From assembly GCF_002019855.1 (NCBI RefSeq), contig NZ_CM007717.1, positions 2,038,888 through 2,102,887 on the forward strand: a DNA stretch of 64,000 nucleotides. Direction: 5' to 3'. Positions 1 to 8,813 of the stretch are shown here, in pieces. The translations under genes and the position numbers were made by a program. Origin of the DNA: Streptomyces antibioticus (GTDB taxonomy: Bacteria; Actinomycetota; Actinomycetes; Streptomycetales; Streptomycetaceae). A model generated the notes under the pieces. The model searched no databases, was not told where the DNA came from, and saw nothing but the letters and a program-made list of their open reading frames with translations. Position 1 is the first letter of the stretch, and each line of letters opens with the position of its first letter.

Positions 1-1
1 A

Positions 2-670
2 CGGGTGCTGGCCGCCACCCTGGAGTCGCTCGTCACCACCCTGACCAAGTCCGAGGCGCGCACGGTCCGCACCGTCGACGTGGCCCCCGCCGACAGCCAG
101 GACGCCAACGGACTGTCGTCCTTCTATGTGACCGTCGGCTGGTGCGTGGGCGGCTATCTCTGCGCGTCGATCATGACGATCAGCTCGGGCGCGACCCGCT
201 CCACCCCCCGGCGCGCCGTGATCCGGCTCGCCTCCATGGCCGTCGTCGCGCTGGTGGCCGGACTGGGCGGCGCGCTGATCGTCGGACCCGTCCTGGGCGC
301 CCTGCCGGGCAGCCTCGCCGCCCTGTGGGGGCTCGGCACGCTGATCGTCTTCGCGGTGGGCGCGGCGACCCTGGCCTTCCAGGGCCTCTTCGGGCTCGCC
401 GGGATCGGGCTGGCCATCCTGCTCGTGGTGATCCTGGGCAACCCGAGCGCGGGCGGCGCCCTGCCGCCGCCGCTGCTGCCGCCGTTCTGGAAGGCGATCG
501 GCCCGGCGCTGCCCCCGGGCGCGGGCACCTGGTCGGCGCGCTCCCTCGCCTACTTCGAGGGCAACGACATGACCGCCTCGCTGCTCGTCCTGTCGGCCTG
601 GGCGGTCGGCGGGATCGCCCTCACCCTGCTGGCGGCCGCCGTACGCGACCGGCGCCGGACACCCGCCTGA
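2..670 (+). CDS. Multi-pass membrane protein, C-terminal part (5' end outside window)
   Basis: The reading frame is open from the left edge, so the true start lies upstream and only the last ~223 residues are seen. About five hydrophobic segments are visible (around the SSFYVTVGWCVGGYL stretch, then four Ala/Leu/Val/Gly-rich helices), with a Pro-rich loop (PPPLLPPFWKAIGP) before the last one and a basic tail. The pattern resembles the C-terminal membrane half of ABC-2/YhgE/DUF3533-type proteins, but no diagnostic motif remains, so the family is inference. A strong hairpin follows the stop at 685-718. It converges on the protease gene downstream. Confidence 0.7.
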   Translation, partial: RVLAATLESLVTTLTKSEARTVRTVDVAPADSQDANGLSSFYVTVGWCVGGYLCASIMTISSGATRSTPRRAVIRLASMAVVALVAGLGGALIVGPVLGALPGSLAALWGLGTLIVFAVGAATLAFQGLFGLAGIGLAILLVVILGNPSAGGALPPPLLPPFWKAIGPALPPGAGTWSARSLAYFEGNDMTASLLVLSAWAVGGIALTLLAAAVRDRRRTPA

Positions 671-684
671 ACCCCGTACACGCC

Positions 685-718
685 GAGGTCCCGCCCCTCG
701 CGCGCGGGGCGGGACCTC
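685..718. terminator. Bidirectional hairpin between convergent genes
   Basis: A perfect 13-bp inverted repeat (685-697 with 706-718, stem GAGGTCCCGCCCC) with an 8-nt loop sits between the convergent membrane-protein and protease genes. There is no strong T-tract, as is common for Streptomyces terminators. Confidence 0.75.
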
Positions 719-745
719 CACAAAAGCCTTACATGCTGCGGAATG

Positions 746-1828
746 TCAGCCGATCTGGGTCCCGGTCGCCGACAGTGCCTCCGTCACCGGCTGGAAGAAC
801 GTCTCCCCGCCCGAGGTGCAGTCGCCGCTGCCGCCGGAGGTCAGGCCGACCGCGCTGCTGCCCGAGAAGAGCGAGCCGCCGCTGTCGCCGGGCTCGGCGC
901 AGACGTCGGTCTGGATCAGGCCGTTGACGATGTCGCCGTTGCCGTAGTTCACGGTGGCGTCCAGACCGGTGACCGTGCCGGAGTGGACCTGGGTGGTGGA
1001 GCCGCTGCGGGTGACCTTCATGCCCACGGTGGCCTCGGCGGCGCCGGTGATGGCCTGCGTGGAGCCGTTGTAGAGGTTCACCTCGCTCGGGTGGGCGACG
1101 TCGGCGGTGTACTTGACCAGGCCGTAGTCGTCACCGGGGAAGCTGGAGGACTCGTTGGTGCCGATCCGGGTGCCCGAGGAGTCCGACCAGGTCGAGATGG
1201 ACTCCGTGCAGTGCCCCGCGGTCAGGAAGTACGGCTCGCCGCCCTTGACCACGTTGAAGCCGAGCGAGCAGCGGCCACCGCCGCCGGTGATGGCGTCGCC
1301 GCCGGCCACGAAGGGTTTGAACTCCCCCTTGGTGCGCCGCAGTTCGGCCTTCTTACCGAGCCCCTCGACCACCTCGGTGAGCTGGGCCCACTCGGCGTCG
1401 GAGACGGTGCGGTCGGCGGTGACGACGACCTTGTTGGTGCGCGGGTCGCTCACCCAGGCGGTACCGGGCACGGCCGCGTCGTCCGCGAGGGTCGCCCGGG
1501 CGCTCTTCAGCTCGGCGAGGGAGTTCTGGACGAGTCTGGCGCGGGCCCCGGCCGCCTCGGCGACCCGGGCGGCGCTCTCGTCGAGCACGTTCACGACGAG
1601 GCTGCGGCTCTTCGCGTCGTAGTAGGTACCCGCCGCGTCGGCGCCGAGATCCGCGCCGAGGGTCGAGGCGAGCTGTCCGGCGGCGAGCGCCGAGAGCGTG
1701 GTGGGCCGTGAAGTCCCGGCGGGCTCACTGGCGTTTGCGGTCTGGAAGGTGACTCCCGCGGCGACGAGCGCGGCTATGCCCGCGGCCGTCACGGCGGCCC
1801 GTCGCCGGGGTATGCGTCGATGCTTCAA
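746..1828 (-). CDS. Secreted S1 serine protease, streptogrisin/alpha-lytic type, with pro-region
   Basis: A 360-residue preproenzyme. Residues 1-34 are an Arg-rich signal peptide, about 35-172 the folding pro-domain, and the mature chymotrypsin-fold protease starts near residue 173 ([11 protein letters not shown]). The triad is visible as His206 (TAGHC), Asp234 (GDDYG) and Ser316 (EPGDSGG). Cys pairs 187/207 and 310/337 match streptogrisins A/B. The start is TTG at 1828, chosen because a GGAGGA ribosome-binding site lies about 7 nt upstream. By family it should be exported, self-cleave and digest extracellular protein. It lies in tandem with a second, related protease whose gene ends upstream at 2119. 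The streptogrisin subtype (A, B or D) cannot be fixed by eye. Confidence 0.93.
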   Translation of the reverse strand: MKHRRIPRRRAAVTAAGIAALVAAGVTFQTANASEPAGTSRPTTLSALAAGQLASTLGADLGADAAGTYYDAKSRSLVVNVLDESAARVAEAAGARARLVQNSLAELKSARATLADDAAVPGTAWVSDPRTNKVVVTADRTVSDAEWAQLTEVVEGLGKKAELRRTKGEFKPFVAGGDAITGGGGRCSLGFNVVKGGEPYFLTAGHCTESISTWSDSSGTRIGTNESSSFPGDDYGLVKYTADVAHPSEVNLYNGSTQAITGAAEATVGMKVTRSGSTTQVHSGTVTGLDATVNYGNGDIVNGLIQTDVCAEPGDSGGSLFSGSSAVGLTSGGSGDCTSGGETFFQPVTEALSATGTQIG

Positions 1829-2048
1829 CTCGCGTCCTCCTGTGGGGGATCGGCCGGTCGGTCAAAGAAACCGAACGGGCCGGAAGGATGGTTGACGGGC
1901 AGCCACTCTTCCCAACTGCACAGGGAGCACACAAGGTCGCCCCGAGGAAGCGCACAGGGTGACCACCGCGCGCCCTCCGCACCTTCACCCCCCTTCACCA
2001 CCGGGGAGATCCGGTGTCACCCCCGAAGGCGCCCGTGGCCGCGGGCAA

Positions 2049-2089
2049 GGGTGAGCCCCCGCACGCCGGTTGCGTGCGAGGGCTCACCC
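2049..2089 (-). terminator. Hairpin terminator after second protease gene
   Basis: GGGTGAGCC at 2049-2057 pairs with GGCTCACCC at 2081-2089, with an inner GCACGC/GCGTGC pair. It lies about 30 nt beyond the stop of the upstream minus-strand protease gene and isolates it from the next protease gene. Confidence 0.65.
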
Positions 2090-2118
2090 GATGGCCGGCC
2101 GGGCCGGATGCTCAGGGA

Positions 2119-3021
2119 TCAGAAGACGCTGACGCCGTAGCGGCTCAGGGCCTCGGTCACGGGCTGGAAGAAGGTCGTGCCGCCCGTGGTGCAGTTGCCG
2201 CTGCCGCCCGAGGTCAGACCGAGCGCGACACCGCCGGAGGTGTAGAGGGCGCCGCCGGAGTCACCGCCCTCGGCGCAGACGTTGGTCTGGATCATCTGGT
2301 AGACCACGTCGCCGCCGCCGTAGTTGACCGTGGCGTTCAGGGCGGTCACCCGGCCGGTGTGGATACCGGTCGTGGAGCCGTCCCGGATGACCGACTGGCC
2401 GACGCTGGCGTTGCCGGCGCTGACGATGTCGGTGTTGCCCGCGGTGCCCGACTTGGCGACCGAGGAGTTGGTGTAGCGGACCAGCGCGTAGTCGTTGGTC
2501 GGGAAGCTGTAGCCGCTGTTGGTGCCCAGCACGGTGCTCTGACCGGAGTTGGAGTACCAGGTCGAGGCCACCTCGGCGCAGTGTCCCGCGGTCAGGAAGT
2601 AGTAGGTGCTTCCGCTGACCACGTTGAAGCCGAGCGAACAGCGGTAGCCGCCGCCGTAGATGGCGTCGCCGCCGGCGATCAGCTTGTTGAACTTGCCCGG
2701 GGTGTGCTTGATCGTGAGCGCGTCGGCGTCGCCGCCCACCTGCTCCTTGATCCGGGCGATCTCGGCGTCGGAGACCGTGCTGTCGACGGTCACCAGAAGC
2801 CGGTTGGTCTTGGCGTCGACGGCCCAGGCGGTGCCCGGGATGTCGGCCTGGAGCACCGCGTCGCCCGCGCTCTTGAGCTGGGCGGTGCTGAAGGTGGGGG
2901 AGTCCGCCGCGTTCGCGTGGGGGATGGCGAAGGCGGCCGCGGCCACGAGGCCGGTGGTGACGGCGATCAGCCGGCTCCGTCTCGTGATGCCACTGGTGGG
3001 GGTGGTGCGCTTGATCCTCAC
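2119..3021 (-). CDS. Secreted S1 serine protease, streptogrisin A/B-like
   Basis: A 300-residue preproprotein: signal peptide 1-39, pro-region to about 114, mature enzyme from [10 protein letters not shown] at about 115. The catalytic residues are His147 (TAGHC), Asp177 (TNDYA) and Ser255 (GGDSGG). The residue two before the catalytic Asp is Gly (EGGDSGG) where most streptogrisins have Pro. The GTG start at 3021 was chosen over upstream in-frame codons because GGGAGGGA lies about 7 nt before it and the signal peptide begins there. The overall pattern, including a C-terminus [17 protein letters not shown], matches streptogrisins. It looks like a tandem paralogue of the neighbouring protease, with its own terminator. 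Confidence 0.94.
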   Translation of the reverse strand: MRIKRTTPTSGITRRSRLIAVTTGLVAAAAFAIPHANAADSPTFSTAQLKSAGDAVLQADIPGTAWAVDAKTNRLLVTVDSTVSDAEIARIKEQVGGDADALTIKHTPGKFNKLIAGGDAIYGGGYRCSLGFNVVSGSTYYFLTAGHCAEVASTWYSNSGQSTVLGTNSGYSFPTNDYALVRYTNSSVAKSGTAGNTDIVSAGNASVGQSVIRDGSTTGIHTGRVTALNATVNYGGGDVVYQMIQTNVCAEGGDSGGALYTSGGVALGLTSGGSGNCTTGGTTFFQPVTEALSRYGVSVF

Positions 3022-3248
3022 GTGTCGTTCCCTCCCAGGGGAATTCGGGGGCCCGCGTGGGGTCGGGGCCCGTGAGGCGCAGCCAGGACCGCGGGTTCGC
3101 CCGGATTCCGGACATGCCGTGAACCTGACAAGCGCTGAGGGGGAGTATTCGGCCGAACGGCCGGTAGGCGCAAGGGCACCTTTCGGCCGCCGGCCTCGGG
3201 GACGAACCACATGAGTCGGGCATCCGCCCGTGCCGGGTCAGCGCAGGG

Positions 3249-4031
3249 TCAGCGCAGGGTGCGCTCCCCCGCCCCGATCTCCACCGGCAGCGTGTTCCCC
3301 GGCGGCGGGAAGGGGCAGATGAAGGCGTCGGAGAAGGCGCACGGCGGCAGGACGGCCCGGTTGAAGTCGACCGTCGTCCGGCCGTCCGCGTCCGGCGCCC
3401 CGGGGTACAGGAACCGGAACCGATGGCTGCTCACCCCGCTCCCGGCGTCGGCGAACACCGCCCACAGCGAACCGTCGCCCTGCACGGTGACCTGGAGCGT
3501 GTGCTCCCGCCCGTCGAGGGTGAAGGCCACCTCTCCGCCGAGCCCGAGCCCGCGCTCCCGCCCGTCGGCGTTCGGCACCCGGACGGTGCGGTCCTCGGCG
3601 TACGGGGTGAAGCGGGCCGACACCGACCAGCGGTCCTCGTGCGGGGTGGCCTCGATCCCGGCGAACCGGCGCCTGGCCTCGGCGTCCGGGTCGAAGTCGC
3701 GTACGCCCCAGACAGCTTCGCGCACCAGCACGACCAGCCGCCGCCCGCCGAGCGCGACCCGGGACGCCTCCGGCGCTCCGGTGTCGGCACCGAGCCGTAC
3801 GGTCCCGGCGAACGGCTTTCCGTCCACGCTCAGCCCGTCGCCCTCGGCCGCGGTGAGCACCACTTCCTCCCCTTCGGCCACCCAGGTCCCGGGGATGTCC
3901 GGAAGTCGCCCCTCCGGATGGTCTTCCAGCCACCAGGTACCGGCGAGCGCCAGCGGCCCGTAGGGCGCCGCGACCGCGGCGGTACGGTCCTCGTGCCACC
4001 GCCGCCAGGAGGCTGCCGCGTCCGTCGTCAT
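3249..4031 (-). CDS. DUF1684 family protein
   Basis: A 260-residue soluble protein with no signal peptide. The sequence has the DUF1684 hallmarks: an N-terminal WRxWHEDR segment, RVPNADGRERG, and the C-terminal FNRAVLPPCAFSDAFICPFPPP block. Its biochemical function is unknown. Its ATG (4029-4031) overlaps the TGA of the upstream monooxygenase gene as ATGA, so translation is probably coupled. It is the last gene of a five-gene minus operon with an ABC transporter and two flavoproteins, which suggests a role in processing the imported compound (inference). Confidence 0.88.
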   Translation of the reverse strand: MTTDAAASWRRWHEDRTAAVAAPYGPLALAGTWWLEDHPEGRLPDIPGTWVAEGEEVVLTAAEGDGLSVDGKPFAGTVRLGADTGAPEASRVALGGRRLVVLVREAVWGVRDFDPDAEARRRFAGIEATPHEDRWSVSARFTPYAEDRTVRVPNADGRERGLGLGGEVAFTLDGREHTLQVTVQGDGSLWAVFADAGSGVSSHRFRFLYPGAPDADGRTTVDFNRAVLPPCAFSDAFICPFPPPGNTLPVEIGAGERTLR

Positions 4032-4906
4032 AGAAGTGAGTCCTTTCTCGGAGTGCGCGGCCCGGCGTTCGTCCGGGTCAGGCCGAGGTGCTCGCGCAGG
4101 GTGCTGCCCGGGTAGAAGGTGCGGAACAGTCCGCGGTGCTGGAGCAGCGCGACCGTGCCGTTGACCAGGCGTTCCAGATCGCGGTGGGGTTCGACGGGGG
4201 TGAGGTGGAAGCCGTCGGCGGTGCCCTCCTGGTGCCAGGAGGCGATCAGTTCGGCGAGGTCGACGGGGCCGCCGCGGTAGAGCGGACCCCGTGGCGTGGG
4301 CCGGGGGCCGCCCCCGCCGTGGCCCGGTTCGGCGGCGTGCTCGCCGGCCCCGAGGTCGACGAGCAGGCTGACCAGGACCCGCAGCCCGCCCGGATCCCGG
4401 CCGAACTCCGCTGCCTCGGACCACAGTTGCTCGCGCACGGCACGGGCCTGCGCGGGACTCGTCACCCGCACCAGTGCCACGTCGGCATGGCGGGCGGCGG
4501 CCCGGCGTACGGCCTCCTCGGTGGCGTCGACGACCAGCACCGGCCGCTCCCCGGGCGGAGAGGATCCCGCCTCCCGCTCGCCGCCCTCGGCGGCGAGGTC
4601 GATCCGGCGCCCCGCGCGTCCCCGGCTGATCCAGTCCAGCGTGGTGATCGCCGCCCGCGCGCGGTCCGGGTCGGCGGCGGCGACGGTGGGCACCAGGCCG
4701 ACCCGGTGGGTGGCGGGCGCCACCCGGGCGAGAACGGCCGTCGCGTCGGGTCCGGGCCGGGCGAAGGTGTCGTCCAGCGTCACGAAGTCCAGCCCGCCGC
4801 GCTCGGCGAGCCGCGTCAGTTCCACGTACGGCTCGGCGTCGTACGCGCCGGGCAGGTCGACGGCGGCGGCCAGGTGCAGCAGGCCCCGGCCGGGTGCGGA
4901 CGCCAT
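4028..4906 (-). CDS. Luciferase-like (LLM class) flavin-dependent monooxygenase
   Basis: A 292-residue protein with the bacterial luciferase/FMN-monooxygenase pattern: an LxxLAERGGLDFVTLDD strand-helix near residue 30, the TxRVGLVPTVA segment near 65, and a TLDWISRGRAGRRI block near 90. It is shorter than typical family members (340-450 residues) and has a Gly/Pro-rich middle. It starts one base after the stop of the ABC ATPase gene and overlaps the DUF1684 gene by 4 bp. Known members of this family in ABC-transporter operons oxidise sulfur or nitrogen compounds such as sulfonates or S-substituted cysteines. The leader peptide across the divergent promoter points to sulfur (inference). Confidence 0.85.
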   Translation of the reverse strand: MASAPGRGLLHLAAAVDLPGAYDAEPYVELTRLAERGGLDFVTLDDTFARPGPDATAVLARVAPATHRVGLVPTVAAADPDRARAAITTLDWISRGRAGRRIDLAAEGGEREAGSSPPGERPVLVVDATEEAVRRAAARHADVALVRVTSPAQARAVREQLWSEAAEFGRDPGGLRVLVSLLVDLGAGEHAAEPGHGGGGPRPTPRGPLYRGGPVDLAELIASWHQEGTADGFHLTPVEPHRDLERLVNGTVALLQHRGLFRTFYPGSTLREHLGLTRTNAGPRTPRKDSLL

Positions 4907-4907
4907 C

Positions 4908-5669
4908 TCAGAGGACCTTGGAGAGGAACGCCCGGGTGCGGTCCTCGCGCGGCCGGTCCAGGACCTCGCCCGGCGGGCCCTGTTCGACGATCCGGCCGTC
5001 GTCCATGAAGACCACCGTGTCGGCGACCTCGCGGGCGAACCCGATCTCGTGCGTGACGACGATCATCGTGGTGCCCTGCCCGGCCAGGTCCCTGATGACG
5101 TCGAGGACCTCGCCCACCAGTTCGGGGTCGAGCGCGGAGGTCGGCTCGTCGAAGAGCAGCAGCTTCGGCTCCAGGGCGAGCGCCCGCGCGATGGCGACCC
5201 GCTGCTGCTGACCGCCGGACAGATGGCGGGGGTAGGCGTCGGCCTTGTCGGCGAGCCCCACCCGGTCCAGCAGCCGGCGCGCGCTCTCGACCACCACCCG
5301 GCGGGGCCGCTTGAGCGCGGACACCGGCGCCTCGACGACGTTGTCGAGGACCGTGAGATGCGGGAACAGATGGAAGTTCTGGAAGACGAACCCGATCCGG
5401 GTGCGCTGCCGCAGCACCTCGCGCTCGGACAGTTCGTGGAGCTTGTCCCCCACTCTGCGGTAGCCGATCAGCGCGCCGTCGACGCTGATCGCGCCCCGGT
5501 CCACCTTCTCCAGATGGTTGATGGTGCGCAGCAGGGTGGACTTGCCGGAGCCGGAAGGACCGAGGACGACGGTGACCTCGCCGGCGCGCACCGACAGGTC
5601 GATGCCCTTGAGCACCTCCAGCGAGCCGAAGCTCTTGTGCACGGACCTGATGTCGACCATGACGCTCAT
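4908..5669 (-). CDS. Polar amino-acid-type ABC transporter ATPase
   Basis: A 253-residue GlnQ/HisP-type ATPase. Walker A is GPSGSGKST at residues 37-45, followed by the Q-loop (GFVFQNFHLFPHLTV), the signature LSGGQQQR, Walker B LLLFDEPTSALDPE, and the switch His in VVTHE. Full family length. It should energise import with the permease at 7515-8372 and the divergently encoded lipoprotein at 8814-9764. It lies between the FAD-protein and monooxygenase genes in one operon. Confidence 0.94.
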   Translation of the reverse strand: MSVMVDIRSVHKSFGSLEVLKGIDLSVRAGEVTVVLGPSGSGKSTLLRTINHLEKVDRGAISVDGALIGYRRVGDKLHELSEREVLRQRTRIGFVFQNFHLFPHLTVLDNVVEAPVSALKRPRRVVVESARRLLDRVGLADKADAYPRHLSGGQQQRVAIARALALEPKLLLFDEPTSALDPELVGEVLDVIRDLAGQGTTMIVVTHEIGFAREVADTVVFMDDGRIVEQGPPGEVLDRPREDRTRAFLSKVL

Positions 5670-5760
5670 CGCGGGGATTCCTTCTGCTGGTGGGGGGTTC
5701 GCCTCACGCGTCGCGTCACACGCGTCACACGCGTCTCGCTCATCACGCTCATCACGCTCA

Positions 5761-7518
5761 TCACGCGACGGCTTCGGTGCCGAGGTCCCGCAGGAACACC
5801 AGGACGGCCCGTGCGGTGGCGTCGTTCTGCCGGAAGGCGGGCCCGCCGGTGCGGGGCCGGGTGAAGGCGCCCGGGGTGCGGGCGTCGGTGTGCGGGCCGA
5901 GCGCGAAGCGGCGGGGGTGCGGCCGGCCGTCCCGGTCGAGGATCCGGCCGTCGGTCCGGTCCACCCGGAGCAGACCGTCCGGCGTCTCCCCGGCGCCCTC
6001 GGCGTGCAGTTCGCGCAGCAGCGGGTCGAGGGCGCGCCGCAGGGTGGGTTCGGGCAGCCGGGCCTCGACGAGCGCCCGCGCCTCGACGGAGAAGCCGGGC
6101 ACGGTCGGGCTCGACGCCCGGAACACCCCGTCCTCGGCCCGTACGGTCATGTCGGCGCCGACGAACCGCAGCACGCCGGCCCGGGAGAGCGCGAGCAACT
6201 GCCGCAGCCGGGGTCCCGGCGGCCCGGAGGCGAGGTAGCTGAAGAACCCGTGCCATCCGGACCCGATGCCGTCGAGCCGCACCAACTGCCCGTAGACGGA
6301 CAGCAGTCCGAGGAAGACGCCCAGGTCGGCACTGTGCTCGGGGTCGTGGCGACGGTCGAGGTCGTTCTCGACGTAGGCGCGCAGCGCGTCCTGGAACTCC
6401 TCGTGGGAGGTGTGGCGCACGCCGTCCAGCGGGCGGTCGAGGGCGGCGAGGTCGAGCCGGTCGCGCGGGTCGGGCACGGCGGCGGCGACCAGGGCCTCCC
6501 GCTCGGCCGCCCCGGCCCCGGCGGCGTACTTCTCCTCGAAGTCCGTCCAGGCCATCGCGGTCCGCTCGGGGTGGGCGGTGAACAGCCGGTGGTAGTGGGC
6601 GAAGCCCAACTCCTTCTCCACCAGCGGCCAGACGTCCCGCCGGAAGTCGTAGCCGCCGGGCCGGGCCAGCAGCGCGTCGATCTCGGCGGGCCCCAGGAAC
6701 CTCGGCAGCGGCGGCCGCTCCCCCGTCCAGTCGTAACCGATCTTCGAGTGGTACGGCACTCCGCGCCGCGATCCGACGTACAGCACCGGCTCCTGACCGG
6801 AGGGCACATAGGTGTCGCCCTCGTGGCGGCCGCCGCGGCCCTCGGTGAGCAGCACCATCAGGTCGACGAAGGCGAGGCCGAAGCCGCGCACCAGGACGGG
6901 TTCGCCGGGCCGCAGCGCGGACAGATCGCTGTCGGCGGTGAAGTCGGGCGGCAGATGGGTGAGCCCGTGCGCATCGGCGTAGGCCGCCAACTCCTGCTGC
7001 TCGTCGTCGAGTTCGGCGTCGAGATGGCCGAGGGTGAGGACGACGAGGTCGGCGAGGAGCGGCCGGGGCTCGCCCTCCAGCCAGACCCGCTGGCGGCCCA
7101 GGCGCGGCCCGCTCACCCGCAGCGCGCGGCGCGGATGGTGATGGACGGTGATCTGCGGGGGCAGCGCGGCGACGGCCCGCTCGTGGACCCATTGCAGATA
7201 GGCGCCCTGGAGCTGCCGGTCGGCGAAGAGGCGTCCGTCGACACCGGCCCATTGGTGGAGCGTGGGCCCGGGGCGCACCGGCCCGTCCATGGTCACCGTC
7301 TCGTCGGTGAACATGGTGACGTCCTCGGCGTGCGAGTTCATCCACAGCAGCGGGGACTGCGCGGCCCGCCAGATGCGTCCGGCGCCCGGCGGGTGCGGGT
7401 CCACGAGATGGATGTCGAGGCCCTCACCCGCGTACAGTTCGGGCGCTCCGGCGGCGATCCGCTCGATGAGACCGGTCCCCCGCGGACCGGCCCCGACGAT
7501 CACCAGGGACTGCCTCAT
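5761..7518 (-). CDS. FAD/NAD(P)-binding oxidoreductase
   Basis: A 585-residue protein beginning with a Rossmann dinucleotide fold (VIVGAGPRGTG, Gly9-Gly16) and a conserved WMNSHAEDVTMF segment typical of the NAD_binding_9 (FAD-NAD(P)-binding) family. Its substrate is unknown. The ATG at 7518 overlaps the TGA of the permease gene (ATGA, 7515-7518), showing operon coupling. A 91-bp gap with repeated TCACGC-like units separates it from the ATPase gene. It may act before or after the luciferase-like enzyme on the transported compound (inference). Confidence 0.87.
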   Translation of the reverse strand: MRQSLVIVGAGPRGTGLIERIAAGAPELYAGEGLDIHLVDPHPPGAGRIWRAAQSPLLWMNSHAEDVTMFTDETVTMDGPVRPGPTLHQWAGVDGRLFADRQLQGAYLQWVHERAVAALPPQITVHHHPRRALRVSGPRLGRQRVWLEGEPRPLLADLVVLTLGHLDAELDDEQQELAAYADAHGLTHLPPDFTADSDLSALRPGEPVLVRGFGLAFVDLMVLLTEGRGGRHEGDTYVPSGQEPVLYVGSRRGVPYHSKIGYDWTGERPPLPRFLGPAEIDALLARPGGYDFRRDVWPLVEKELGFAHYHRLFTAHPERTAMAWTDFEEKYAAGAGAAEREALVAAAVPDPRDRLDLAALDRPLDGVRHTSHEEFQDALRAYVENDLDRRHDPEHSADLGVFLGLLSVYGQLVRLDGIGSGWHGFFSYLASGPPGPRLRQLLALSRAGVLRFVGADMTVRAEDGVFRASSPTVPGFSVEARALVEARLPEPTLRRALDPLLRELHAEGAGETPDGLLRVDRTDGRILDRDGRPHPRRFALGPHTDARTPGAFTRPRTGGPAFRQNDATARAVLVFLRDLGTEAVA

Positions 7519-8372
7519 CGCGCGGTCCCCGTCCCGCGCGCGTAGTGCCGCTCCACGTAGTACTGGCCGACGCTGAGCACCGAGGTGACGAGGGTGTACC
7601 AGACGGTGGCCACCATCAGCAGCGGGATGACCTGGTAGGTGCGGTGGTAGACGAGCTGCACGGAGAACAGCAGGTCCTGGACGGCGATGACGCTGACGAT
7701 GGAGGTGCCCTTGAGGGTGCCGATCAGCATGTTCCCGGCCGGCGGCACGATGGCGCGCATGGCCTGCGGCAGCACGATCCGCCACCAGCGGCGCCACCGG
7801 CTCAGCCCGAGCGCCTGCGCGGCCTCGATCTGTCCGCGGTCGACGGAGAGGATGCCGCCGCGCACCACCTCGGCGGCGTAGGCGGCCTCGTGCAGGGTGA
7901 GTCCGATGATCGCGACGACGATCGGTGTGAACAGGTCGACGGTGCGCACGCCGAACACCTGCGGGTACAGCGCCCCGATGTTGAACCAGAGCAGGAGCTG
8001 CACCAGGATCGGGATGGACCGGAAGAGCCAGACGTATCCCCAGGCGACGCTTCTGAGCACCGGGTTGGCGGAGAGCCGGGCGGCGGCGAGCAGGGTGCCC
8101 AGCGCGAATCCGAGCGCCATCACCACCGCCGTCAGCCACAGGGTGAGCCACAGTCCGCGCAGCACCGCGTCGGAGGTGAAGTAGTCGGCGACGACGTCCC
8201 AGCGGAACGCCTCGTTGCGCAGTACCGAGTTGACGGCGAGCGCGAGGAGGACGAGGACGGCGACGGCGGCCGCCCACTGGCCGAACCGGCGTCGGGGGAC
8301 GATCGGCAGGGTGTCCGTGTCGCGTGGCAGATCCGGTGCCGCGGGTGCTTTGGCGAGGGTGTCGGAAGACAT
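7515..8372 (-). CDS. Polar amino-acid-type ABC transporter permease
   Basis: A 285-residue inner-membrane protein with an N-terminal TM segment (about 32-50) followed by the HisM/GlnP permease core. The EAA-loop region reads EAAQALGLSRWRRWWRIVLPQA. This is the family's coupling site for the ATPase. The ATG at 8372 was chosen because GGAG lies 8-9 nt upstream and the core begins soon after. It is the first gene of the minus operon and faces the divergent binding-protein gene. Confidence 0.93.
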   Translation of the reverse strand: MSSDTLAKAPAAPDLPRDTDTLPIVPRRRFGQWAAAVAVLVLLALAVNSVLRNEAFRWDVVADYFTSDAVLRGLWLTLWLTAVVMALGFALGTLLAAARLSANPVLRSVAWGYVWLFRSIPILVQLLLWFNIGALYPQVFGVRTVDLFTPIVVAIIGLTLHEAAYAAEVVRGGILSVDRGQIEAAQALGLSRWRRWWRIVLPQAMRAIVPPAGNMLIGTLKGTSIVSVIAVQDLLFSVQLVYHRTYQVIPLLMVATVWYTLVTSVLSVGQYYVERHYARGTGTAR

Positions 8373-8494
8373 GTGAAGGCTCCGTGATGCGTCAGGTCGA
8401 ACACGGGTCGGTGCCTTCACACACCGGGCGCACCAGGCGCCGGAGCGCCGCGCGGCGCAGTTACGGCCGAGCCCCTCAGCAGGGCCGTACAGCG

Positions 8495-8525
8495 AGAGTA
8501 CGGTGGCGTTTCCCGTCGCTGTCAA
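8495..8525 (-). promoter_or_regulatory. Candidate promoter for ABC/monooxygenase operon
   Basis: On the minus strand, TTGACA (8525-8520) is followed 19 nt later by TACTCT (8500-8495), about 120 nt upstream of the permease start. The -35 is perfect. The spacing is slightly long, so this is a candidate only. Confidence 0.4.
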
Positions 8526-8561
8526 GGCTGTCCACACTGTGAGCCGTACATCTCAACTCGG

Positions 8562-8590
8562 TTGACGGGCAACCGGGGACCTGTTCCACT
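8562..8590 (+). promoter_or_regulatory. Candidate promoter for leader peptide and binding-protein gene
   Basis: TTGACG (8562-8567), a 17-nt spacer, then TCCACT (8585-8590), only 6 nt before the leader ATG at 8597. This spacing would make the leader transcript leaderless. Confidence 0.45.
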
Positions 8591-8596
8591 TGGCCC

Positions 8597-8668
8597 ATGC
8601 ATCCGCAGCAGTGGCTGGTCACGCGCTCCCACATCGACTTCGGTCGAGTGTGGTCCTCCTCCTGTTGA
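8597..8668 (+). CDS. Cys-ended leader peptide (candidate cysteine attenuator)
   Basis: A 23-codon ORF encodes MHPQQWLVTRSHIDFGRVWS followed by Ser-Ser-Cys and a TGA stop. The VTRxHxDxxRxxS...C pattern is that of the short actinobacterial leader peptides found ahead of sulfur-metabolism genes, which end in cysteine codons next to the stop. The stop lies 145 nt before the binding-protein ATG, enough for an attenuation structure. It suggests that expression of the downstream transporter gene responds to cysteine or charged tRNA-Cys. The motif is seen in the sequence. The control mechanism is inferred. Confidence 0.75.
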   Translation: MHPQQWLVTRSHIDFGRVWSSSC

Positions 8669-8813
8669 GCTGACCCCCTGCGCGCCTCGTTCCGTTGACC
8701 GGACGGGCGCCTTTCGCGTTCTCCCCCCGCCTTCACACGCGCACCCCTCCCCTCGCGCACACCCCTTCTTCTGCCTTGCTGTTGCTCACTCTGCCGCCAG
8801 GAGACCGCACCTC

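Noticed and set aside
8476..8535. Minus-strand 19-codon ORF ending in Pro-Cys before the ABC operon (possible second leader)
   Set aside because: It lacks the VTRxHxDxxR pattern and overlaps the candidate promoter, so the Cys end is probably chance.
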